Both the position numbers and the translations under genes were made by a program. A stretch of 64,000 nt of DNA from an uncultured Paracoccaceae bacterium. GTDB taxonomy: Bacteria > Pseudomonadota > Alphaproteobacteria > Rhodobacterales > Rhodobacteraceae. The stretch spans positions 930,001 through 994,000 of the forward strand of contig CATOSU010000002.1 of the NCBI GenBank assembly GCA_951812615.1, in the 5' to 3' direction. Under the pieces are notes generated by a model. It saw nothing but the letters and a program-made list of their open reading frames with translations. It had not been told where the DNA came from and did no database searches. Positions 52,656 to 59,122 of this stretch are shown in pieces (the stretch's first letter is position 1; every line of letters begins with the position of its first letter).

Positions 52656-53297
52656 TCAGCGGTCTCCTCGCGCCCATTTGCGCAGGCGCTCGCGGGCGAT
52701 CCAGCCCAGCCCCACGAGCGCACACGCGCCGCAGAGCGCGACGATAGCCTGTGTCACAGGCTCCAGCCGCCCGAGAGCCGCAAACACGCCCCCTGCGGTC
52801 GCCACGGCGCTTGTGACGGTTGCCTGCAGCGTGGTCGATTGCACCGGGGAGGTGCGGGCGGGTTTTGCACGATGCCACTCCGGCACCCTGAAACAAGGGC
52901 ATGCCTTCGCGGCATACTGGTTGTGGCCGGAGACCTTGAGGGTGCCGAACCGCGACCCCAGCCGCTCGATCAGCCCCCGCAGGGCCGTCTCCTGCGCGGG
53001 CGTGAAGTGATCGCTGAACGTGTCGTTCTCCGAGCCGCCGTGCCCGCCGACCAGGCACACCCCGATCGAGTGCGCGTTGCGCCCGGCGCAGTGCGCGCCC
53101 TGCACGTTCTCGGGGCGCCCGGGCGCGACAGTGCCGTCGCGCCCGATGATCCAGTGATAGCCGATATCGCGCCACCCGTGCTCCTCGACATGCCAGCGCC
53201 GGATTTCGGCGACCTGCTCCGCGAGCGGGCGCTCCGCCATCCATCCCGGCCGGGTAGCTGAGCAATGGACGATGATCTCGTCAATGATGCGGGTCAC
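52656..53297 (-). CDS. N-acetylmuramoyl-L-alanine amidase (endolysin) with C-terminal membrane helix
   Basis: 213 residues from GTG 53297, with GAGGAG upstream. It is an Amidase_2/T7-lysozyme fold: RIIDEIIVHCSATRPGW (zinc His), HVEEHGWRDIGYHWIIGRDG, NAHSIGVCLVGG, and VSGHNQYAAKACPCF with the second His and Cys zinc ligands. The last 60 residues hold a hydrophobic helix ending in RRRKWARG-like basic residues (VTQAIVALCGACALVGLGWIARERLRKW). This is unusual for a soluble endolysin and suggests membrane tethering. It is divergent from the capsid protease gene. Confidence 0.88.
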   Translation of the reverse strand: MTRIIDEIIVHCSATRPGWMAERPLAEQVAEIRRWHVEEHGWRDIGYHWIIGRDGTVAPGRPENVQGAHCAGRNAHSIGVCLVGGHGGSENDTFSDHFTPAQETALRGLIERLGSRFGTLKVSGHNQYAAKACPCFRVPEWHRAKPARTSPVQSTTLQATVTSAVATAGGVFAALGRLEPVTQAIVALCGACALVGLGWIARERLRKWARGDR

Positions 53298-53328
53298 GGG
53301 CGGGGCTCCTCTGCGGTCCGGGCAGCCC

Positions 53329-53402
53329 ATCCTGGCACATCCGGCGGCGGCCCGGCAGCGGACCATGGTCCGCTGCAACACCGGACAGGACGGTGCTAAT
53401 GT
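53329..53402. promoter_or_regulatory. Late promoter candidate C: bidirectional palindrome between lysis and capsid genes
   Basis: GCGGACCATGGTCCGC at 53358-53373, extended to 22 bp of perfect symmetry (53355-53376). Rightward: 23 bp then TAATGT (53397-53402), so RNA would start near ATG 53410. Leftward: 23 bp then CAGGAT (53329-53334, minus), 31 bp before the amidase start. One activator dimer could serve both directions. Confidence 0.7.
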
Positions 53403-53409
53403 CCGGGTC

Positions 53410-54348
53410 ATGACATCTGTTGCGCCCCACATTCCCGCGCCGCCCGCTTCGCTCTCCGCCCTTGACGGCTGGATCGACATCTGCCGGGCGGGCAGCTTTA
53501 CAGCCTCGACCGGTCCGGTGACGCTGGCCGAGGCCGATCTCGACGAGATGGTGGCCAATTTCGAGCGCGCCGACCCGGCCCCTGTCGTGCTCGGCCACCC
53601 GACGCGCGACGATGTTCCGGCTGAGGGCTGGGTGGATCGGTTGCGCCGTGTCGGCGACCGCCTTCAGGCGCGGCTCACCCGGCTCGATGACGATTTCCGG
53701 TCTGCCTGTCAGGCGGGGCGCTTTGCTGCCCGCTCGATCGGGGCCACGAAGGAGGCCGCGGGCTGGACGCTGCAACACTTGGCGTTTCTGGGCGCCGCTC
53801 TGCCCGCCGTTGACGGGCTGGCACCCTCCCATTTTTCACGCCACCCCAAGGGCATGGTGATCGCGCTCTCTGCGCCGCTCGATACCGCGCTGGCCGCCCC
53901 GCTCGGGGGCGCCGAGGAGCGTCTGGGCTGGTGGGCGGTCGAGAGCATGCTGCGATCCTTGCGCGAATGGGTGATCGAGCGCTCGACGATCGCGACGGCG
54001 GACCGGGTGATGCCGGCATGGTCGCTCGATACGCTGCGCGAACTGGCAGAGCCCGAGGATATGGTGGCGCTGGTGTCAAGGCTCCACGCGACCCTCGCCA
54101 CCGGCCCAGACCCCGGCACAAGCCCCGGCCCAGACCCCTGCCCAGACCCTGGCACAAGCCCCGGCGGCGCACCCGCCCCCCACTTCACCTCCCGCCGCGC
54201 GCCGGCGGCCCCCATCACGACGGAGACCCCGATGCCCTCAATCTTCCCGCCCCCACTCCGGCCGCAGGTCTGCAGCCGCCCGCCCCGGCCACGCCCGCCC
54301 CGAACCCCGCCGCGGGCGGGGAACTGGCGGCGCAGGTCGCCGAACTGA
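53410..54348 (+). CDS. Capsid maturation protease (Mu gpI-like), N-terminal part
   Basis: From ATG 53410 (MTSVAPHIPAPPASLSALDGWIDICRAGSF) the frame holds the Mu I-type protease domain: NFERADPAPVVLGHPTRDDVPAEGWVDRLRRVG and FAARSIGATKEAAGWTLQHLAFLGAALPAVDGL, which carry family-typical segments with the catalytic-type His and Ser. After residue about 275 the frame passes into low-complexity Pro/Arg sequence and stops at 54348. The scaffold part continues in the -1 frame. The frameshift must lie near the C-rich stretch 54244-54256. Confidence 0.8.
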   Translation: MTSVAPHIPAPPASLSALDGWIDICRAGSFTASTGPVTLAEADLDEMVANFERADPAPVVLGHPTRDDVPAEGWVDRLRRVGDRLQARLTRLDDDFRSACQAGRFAARSIGATKEAAGWTLQHLAFLGAALPAVDGLAPSHFSRHPKGMVIALSAPLDTALAAPLGGAEERLGWWAVESMLRSLREWVIERSTIATADRVMPAWSLDTLRELAEPEDMVALVSRLHATLATGPDPGTSPGPDPCPDPGTSPGGAPAPHFTSRRAPAAPITTETPMPSIFPPPLRPQVCSRPPRPRPPRTPPRAGNWRRRSPN

Positions 54349-54809
54349 ACGCGGCGCTCACAGGCGAGCGCGTGGCCCGCCTGGCCGCCGAACAGCAGGC
54401 CGCAGCACGCGGCCGGATTGCCGCCCATGTCCAGGCCGGCCGTGTCCTGCCCGCCGAGGCGGAACCGCTGACGGCGCTGTGCGCAAGCCTGGCGGGAACC
54501 GGCGAGGGTGGCGCTATCGCGCTGACAGGCGCGGACGGCACCGCGACGCGCGCCAGCCCGGCGGATGTGCTGGAGGCGTTCCTCAAGGGTCTGCCCCGGC
54601 GCGGGCCGGAACTGCGCGAGCTTTCGGGCGAGGCCCGGAGTGCTGCTCCGGGCGCGGATCTCTGGCCGCAGACACCGCAGCGGGATGCACCGGACCGGAA
54701 TGTGCTGGCGCGCCGCGCCAATGCGCTGCTGGCCGCCGACACCACCGGCACGCTGACGCTTGACGTGGCGGTCCGCCAGGTACTGGCCGGGGAGACAGCG
54801 CATGCATAA
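54246..54809 (+). CDS. Scaffold (Mu gpZ-like) part of the protease gene, in the -1 frame
   Basis: About 187 residues: AAGLQPPAPATPAPNPAAGGELAAQVAELNAALTGERVARLAAEQQAAARGRIAAHVQAGRVLPAEAEPLTALCASLAGTG, a coiled-coil scaffold, then VRQVLAGETAHA. In Mu the scaffold Z is the C-terminal part of I made from an internal start. Here an internal ATG at 54232 with ACGGAG upstream is in the protease frame, so a -1 shift or a missing base soon after it is needed. Either a programmed slip, a sequencing error or a real mutation. Confidence 0.7.
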   Translation, partial: PAPTPAAGLQPPAPATPAPNPAAGGELAAQVAELNAALTGERVARLAAEQQAAARGRIAAHVQAGRVLPAEAEPLTALCASLAGTGEGGAIALTGADGTATRASPADVLEAFLKGLPRRGPELRELSGEARSAAPGADLWPQTPQRDAPDRNVLARRANALLAADTTGTLTLDVAVRQVLAGETAHA

Positions 54810-55179
54810 CCCGACATTGACCCGCGCCTTCAAGGCCGGCGCTGCCATCAAGGCGCGCCACATCGTACAGATCGGCACCGCCGACGGCGCCGTGATCCAG
54901 GCCGACGCCAGCAGCGATACCACGATCACCGAGCGTCCGATCGGCATCTCCGCCGAGATCGACGCAAAATCCGGGCGGGCGGTGGATGTCCACCTGGCCG
55001 GCATCGCCTTTTGCGTGGCCGGCGCCGCGCTTGCGCGCGGCTCCAGCGTGAAAGCCAATGCCACCGGCAAGGCTGTCGCAACGACCTCCGCAAAAGACTT
55101 CGTGGTGGGCATCGCCCTCACGGCCGCCGGCAAGGAAGAAGACATCATCGCGGTGCTGATCGCACCGCAGCGGATCTGA
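54802..55179 (+). CDS. Capsid decoration/stabilising protein, DUF2190-like
   Basis: 125 residues from ATG 54802, overlapping the scaffold stop by 8 bp. Beta-rich: MHNPTLTRAFKAGAAIKARHIVQIGTADGAVIQADASSDTTI, GISAEIDAKSGRAVDVHLAGIAFCVAGAALARGSSVKANATGKAV. Its position between the scaffold and the major capsid gene is that of head-decoration proteins in Mu-like and lambda-like phages. It would bind the mature capsid surface. Confidence 0.75.
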   Translation: MHNPTLTRAFKAGAAIKARHIVQIGTADGAVIQADASSDTTITERPIGISAEIDAKSGRAVDVHLAGIAFCVAGAALARGSSVKANATGKAVATTSAKDFVVGIALTAAGKEEDIIAVLIAPQRI

Positions 55180-55190
55180 GGAGACAGCAG

Positions 55191-56144
55191 ATGCCCGACC
55201 CAATCCCCCATCCCGGCTCGGCCTATCCGGTCGACGAGACGCGCACCGGCATTGCGATCGGCTACCGCAACCCGGCCTACATCGCCGATCTGGTGCTGCC
55301 GCGTGTGCCCGTGGGTTTGCGGACCTACCGCTACACCTCCTATCCGCTGGCCGAAAGCTACACGCTGCCCGACACGACGATCGGGCGGCGCTCGGACCCG
55401 ACGACCGTGCACCTGAGTGCCACCGAGATGGCCGGCATGGTCGCCGATTACGGTCTGCAGGATCTCATTCCGGATGACGACATCCGCAATATCCCGCCCG
55501 GCGTCTCCGATCCGCGTGACCGCTCGGTGATGACGCTGACTGATCTGCTGACGATCGGGCGCGAGAAGCGCGTGGCCGATCTCGTCCTGAATGCCGACAC
55601 ATATGCCGACGCCAGCAAGGTGACGCTCAGCGGCAACGACCAGTGGTCATCGGGCCACGCCAGTTCCGATCCGGTCGAGGACATCCTGAACGCGATCGAC
55701 GCGATGATCGTGGCGCCGACGCATCTTGTGATGGGATCATCGGTCTGGCTGAAGCTCAGATCGCACAAGAAGATCGCCAGGGCGGTCAACGCGACCTCGG
55801 GCGATGTCGCCATCGCCGCGCGGCGCGCCATTGCCGATCTCTTCGAGCTCGAGGACATCGTCGTGGGTCAGAGCCGGATCAACACCGCCGCGCAGGGCCA
55901 GCCGCCAAGCCTCGATCGTATCTGGGGCAAATCGGCGCTGCTTTATCGCCGGTCGCCCGCGCCCGATCCGATGGGCCCGCCGCAACTCGGTGTGACCGCG
56001 AGCTATCGCGGCCTGGAGGTCTATACCCGTTTCGAGGGCGCGCGCGGTGCGCGCGGGCTGCACCGCATCCGGGTGGTCGACAGCTGCGAGGAGCAGATCC
56101 TGGCCCCTGCCGCCGGCTATCTGATCAGGAACGCCGTGGCCTGA
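55191..56144 (+). CDS. Major capsid protein
   Basis: 317 residues from ATG 55191, with GAGGAG upstream. The family looks like the encapsulin/GPE type: GIAIGYRNPAYIADLVLPRVPVG, then TYRYTSYPLAESYTLPDTTIGRRSDPTTVHLS, DPVEDILNAIDAMI (spine helix), HLVMGSSVWLKLRSHKKI, AAQGQPPSLDRIWGKSALLYRRSP. The single copy follows scaffold and decoration genes. It forms the icosahedral shell. Confidence 0.85.
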   Translation: MPDPIPHPGSAYPVDETRTGIAIGYRNPAYIADLVLPRVPVGLRTYRYTSYPLAESYTLPDTTIGRRSDPTTVHLSATEMAGMVADYGLQDLIPDDDIRNIPPGVSDPRDRSVMTLTDLLTIGREKRVADLVLNADTYADASKVTLSGNDQWSSGHASSDPVEDILNAIDAMIVAPTHLVMGSSVWLKLRSHKKIARAVNATSGDVAIAARRAIADLFELEDIVVGQSRINTAAQGQPPSLDRIWGKSALLYRRSPAPDPMGPPQLGVTASYRGLEVYTRFEGARGARGLHRIRVVDSCEEQILAPAAGYLIRNAVA

Positions 56145-56155
56145 CGGGGGAGCGC

Positions 56156-56620
56156 ATGAGCAGTACCGTAGAGACCGATCCCACCCGCTACGCGAGACGC
56201 GCCGATCTGGTGGCGCGCTTTGGCGGGTGGGAGATCTGTGACCTCGCCGACGAGGATGGCGACGGGCGCGACGATGCAGGCCGGATCGATGCGGTGCTGG
56301 CGGATGTCTCCGCTCAGATCGACGCCGCCCTGGCGACGGCCTGGGATCTGCCGCTCGCGGGCCCCGGCCCCTGGCCGGCGCTCACGGCTGTGGCCTGCGA
56401 TCTGGCGCGCCTCAGGCTTTTTGACGAGGCGGCCCCGGACGGTGTTGTCGCCCGCGCCCGCGCGGCGCGCAAAGCGCTCAGTGACCTGGTCGCGGGAGAG
56501 AGCGTCCTGCTCAGCGCCGATGGCAAGCCCGTGCCGCGCCGCGAGGAGGCGCTGATGTCCGTTTGCGGGTCGCGCCCGATGATCGCCATCGCGCTCGGAC
56601 GCGCGGGAGGATGCAGCTGA
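56156..56620 (+). CDS. Head-tail connector, DUF1320 (Mu gp36-like)
   Basis: 154 residues from ATG 56156, with GGGGGAGCG upstream. RYARRADLVARFGGWEICDLADEDGDGRDDAGRIDAVLADVSAQIDAALA, then WPALTAVACDLARLRLFDEAAP, is the DUF1320 pattern. It contains acidic D-rich turns DEDGDGRDD. Such proteins join the portal and tail. It follows the capsid gene and precedes gpG, the Mu gene order. Confidence 0.87.
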   Translation: MSSTVETDPTRYARRADLVARFGGWEICDLADEDGDGRDDAGRIDAVLADVSAQIDAALATAWDLPLAGPGPWPALTAVACDLARLRLFDEAAPDGVVARARAARKALSDLVAGESVLLSADGKPVPRREEALMSVCGSRPMIAIALGRAGGCS

Positions 56621-56621
56621 C

Positions 56622-57215
56622 ATGGCCGGCGCGGGCGTGCATATCGATGTGGACTGGGACGACGCCGAGGTCCGGGAGGCGCTCACGCGGATGGAGCGCG
56701 TCGCGGAGGATCCGCGCGCGGTCCTTGACGAAATCGGCGCGATGCTGGTGGCGACGGTCGCGCGGCGCTTCGAGACCGGGACCGGCCCGGACGGCAAAAA
56801 ATGGCCCGCCTCGGCGCGCGCGCGCAAGAAGGGCGGGCAGACGCTGGTCAAATCCGGGCGTCTGAGATCGTCGATCACCCATCGCGCCGACGCGACCGGC
56901 GTCGATGTCGGCACCAATGTCGTCCATGCCGCGATCCACCAGTTTGGCGGCACCATCAAACAGAAGGCCCGCACCCAGACGCTGGCGTTCCGGCGTGCGA
57001 AGACCGGGTCGGGCGCCTATGTGCTGCGCTTTGCCGCGCGCAAGAACACCCGGGCGCGCAAGGCAGGCTCGGTGCGTGTGGCGTTTGCCGAAATCGGGGC
57101 CCGCGAGATCGCCATGCCGGCCCGGCCTTTCCTCGGGCTTGATGCGGCTGATCGCGATGCGGTGCTGGAGATTGCGGCGCGTGCGCTCTCTCGCGCCGCA
57201 GGAGCCACGTCATGA
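56622..57215 (+). CDS. Phage virion morphogenesis protein (Mu gpG-like)
   Basis: 197 residues. VHIDVDWDDAEVREALTRMERVAEDPRAVLDEIGAMLVATVARRFETGTGPDGKKWPASA is the family N-terminus, and GGQTLVKSGRLRSSITHRAD, VHAAIHQFGGTIKQKA and MPARPFLGLDAADRD are the conserved blocks. It is a minor tail-completion protein that attaches the tail to heads. It overlaps the next start by 4 bp. Confidence 0.9.
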   Translation: MAGAGVHIDVDWDDAEVREALTRMERVAEDPRAVLDEIGAMLVATVARRFETGTGPDGKKWPASARARKKGGQTLVKSGRLRSSITHRADATGVDVGTNVVHAAIHQFGGTIKQKARTQTLAFRRAKTGSGAYVLRFAARKNTRARKAGSVRVAFAEIGAREIAMPARPFLGLDAADRDAVLEIAARALSRAAGATS

Positions 57216-57724
57216 CCCGGCTGGAGACACCCCACACCGCGCCCGATCCGGGCCTGCTGATCTGCGACGCGCTGACCGCGCATCTGGCACCGCTCGCCGG
57301 TCCCGGTCGTCCGTTCCGCCGCGTGATCGGCCTGCTGGATGCGGCGGCGGAGACCGCGCTCAAACCGCCCGTCCTGGCCGTGGTGCCGGCGGCGTTTTCC
57401 GCCGGACCCAACCGCACCGGCCGGGCCGGCACGCTGCAAGAGGTCACGCTGACCATCGCCACCACGATCCTGATTGCCGCCCCGGACGATCCGGGCGGCA
57501 GGAAGACCCGCGCCCGGGGCCGCCTGGCGGAGCTTCTGGGCCCGGCGCGCGGGCGGCTTCTGGGCTGGTGCCCCGGCGCCGAAGAGGGCCTCCCGGTCCG
57601 CCCGGCCCCGCTGGCACTGCTCTCCGGGCGGTTGCTGGAGATCGAGGCCGGACGGGTCGTCTGGCAGGACGAGTGGACGGCGCGCTACTGGATACATGCC
57701 CAGCCACCAGAGGATATACCATGA
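57212..57724 (+). CDS. Tail terminator-like protein, DUF1834 (Mu gp37)
   Basis: 170 residues. HTAPDPGLLICDALTAHLAPLAGPGRPFRRVIGLLDAAAETALKPPVLAVVPAAF matches DUF1834, and VTLTIATTILIAAPDDPGGRKTRARGRLAEL follows. The end (WQDEWTARYWIHAQPPEDIP) is family-like. DUF1834 proteins act at the head-tail joint or tail end. It is coupled to gpG and to the tail tube gene (ATGA). Confidence 0.82.
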   Translation: MTRLETPHTAPDPGLLICDALTAHLAPLAGPGRPFRRVIGLLDAAAETALKPPVLAVVPAAFSAGPNRTGRAGTLQEVTLTIATTILIAAPDDPGGRKTRARGRLAELLGPARGRLLGWCPGAEEGLPVRPAPLALLSGRLLEIEAGRVVWQDEWTARYWIHAQPPEDIP

Positions 57725-58509
57725 TCAGCAATCATCGAGACAACATCATTGTCGGGGCGGGAGAGATGTATTTCGCGGCCCTTGAGCCCGGCGGGACCCC
57801 GGGCGCGGAACGCCATCTCGGTCATGCCAGTTCGGCCAGTCTGTCGATCCAGGAGGAGCGGATCACCGTGCAGTCCTCCTCGGGCCCGCCGCGCACGCTG
57901 GTCGATGCCGTGCGCTCAATCACCCGCACCCTGACGATGACGCTGAACGACATGTCGCTCGCCAACCTTGCCGCCTTTCTCGGCTCGGACGCGGCCCTGC
58001 CGCGCCCGGCGGAGGGTGTGAAGGATGACGAGATCACCGTGGCCTGCATCGAGACCGGACCCTTCTACGGCCTGCCATCGGCGCGCGGGCGCGCCATCGC
58101 CGACCTGGTCGTCCACAGGCAGGCGCGCAAGGGCGGCGCCGCGCTGAGCGAAGACACGCACTATCGTGCCGAACCGGGTCACGGCCGCCTTCGGCTGCTG
58201 CAGGCGCCCGGCAGCCCCGCAAATGGTGACACGCTCTATGCCAGCTACACCGTCACCGCAGGCAAGCGCCTGGCGATCGGCCGCCCGCAACCGGTGCGCG
58301 GCGCGCTGCGCTATATCGAGCTCTCGCCCGGGATCGCCCCTGACAGCCACGGGCGGCATTATTATGCGCCGCTGGTCTCGCTGCGCCCCGCCGGCGATCT
58401 GTCGCTGATCGGCAACGAGATGCAGGCGCTGCAGATCGCCGCGCTGATCCTCGAGCCGGAGGACTGCGGCGCGGCGCTCATCGTCGACGGAGCGCCCCAT
58501 GGCACGTAA
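57721..58509 (+). CDS. Major tail (tube) protein
   Basis: 262 residues from ATG 57721. DNIIVGAGEMYFAALEPGGTPGAERHLGHASSASLSIQEERITVQSSSGPPRTLVDAVRSITRTLTMTLNDMSLANLAAFLG is a tube-type beta-sandwich start seen in siphophage and B3-like tail proteins. The second half has an extra beta domain (DTHYRAEPGHGRLRLLQAPG, GDTLYASYTVTAGKRLAIG). No contractile sheath gene precedes it. It polymerises the non-contractile tail tube. Confidence 0.82.
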   Translation: MISNHRDNIIVGAGEMYFAALEPGGTPGAERHLGHASSASLSIQEERITVQSSSGPPRTLVDAVRSITRTLTMTLNDMSLANLAAFLGSDAALPRPAEGVKDDEITVACIETGPFYGLPSARGRAIADLVVHRQARKGGAALSEDTHYRAEPGHGRLRLLQAPGSPANGDTLYASYTVTAGKRLAIGRPQPVRGALRYIELSPGIAPDSHGRHYYAPLVSLRPAGDLSLIGNEMQALQIAALILEPEDCGAALIVDGAPHGT

Positions 58510-59011
58510 ACCCGCAAAACCCCGCAACCCCGCGGCCGCCTCCGATGCCGACGCGCTTGCGATCCTTGATCCCGATATCGCGCTGGAGGTGGCCGATCCG
58601 GACACCGGCGCGCCGGTGCAGATCACCGTGCACGAGTTCCGCTTCCGCGAAGGCCTCGAGATGCGCGCACTGGCCGGGCCGCTGATTGCGGATCTGGCGA
58701 CACAACTGGACGACGGGGCCGCGTCCTCGGGCGGCGGCGTGGAGGCGGTGCTCGCGGCCCATGGCGATCTCTGGCTGGAGATTGCGGCCCGCGCGACCGG
58801 ACGCGAGGCAGACTGGCTGGCCCGGCTCCGGGACGCGGATGCAGCACGGGTCTCGGGCGCCCTCTGGCAGGCGAATATGAGTTTTTTCGTGCGCCACATC
58901 GTGGCCGGGGCCGGGCCGGGATGGATGGCACGCCTGTCGGCCTCGCAGACATCCTCGCAACCCTTGCCGCCGAGGGGCACGGAGACATCCGATCCCTCCC
59001 GGAGACATTGA
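58499..59011 (+). CDS. Tail assembly chaperone (first part)
   Basis: 170 residues from ATG 58499, overlapping the tube gene by 11 bp. It is an acidic, helical protein (DPDIALEVADPDTGAPVQITVHEFRFREGLEMRALAGPLIADLATQ), as in tail chaperones between the tube and the tape measure. It is followed by a short frame in the -1 register, typical of chaperone pairs. It would bind the tape measure during tail assembly. Confidence 0.7.
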   Translation: MARKPAKPRNPAAASDADALAILDPDIALEVADPDTGAPVQITVHEFRFREGLEMRALAGPLIADLATQLDDGAASSGGGVEAVLAAHGDLWLEIAARATGREADWLARLRDADAARVSGALWQANMSFFVRHIVAGAGPGWMARLSASQTSSQPLPPRGTETSDPSRRH

Positions 59012-59115
59012 CATGGCGCCAGATCAGGCTCCTCTGGCAGGCCGGCGAGACCCGGCGCGCCCGCGCCGCGCAAACCCTTGCCACGGCGCTGGCGGCCAGC
59101 CTGCTGACACGGTGA
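58921..59115 (+). CDS. Short protein in the -1 frame, second chaperone part
   Basis: 64 residues if started at ATG 58921: MDGTPVGLADILATLAAEG, then TLTWRQIRLLWQAGETRRARAAQTLATALAASLL. It overlaps the first chaperone gene by 91 bp and is in the -1 frame relative to it. It may be made by programmed slippage as in lambda G/GT, or from its own start. No classical slippery heptamer is seen in the overlap. Confidence 0.55.
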   Translation: MDGTPVGLADILATLAAEGHGDIRSLPETLTWRQIRLLWQAGETRRARAAQTLATALAASLLTR

Positions 59116-59122
59116 CGCTGGC

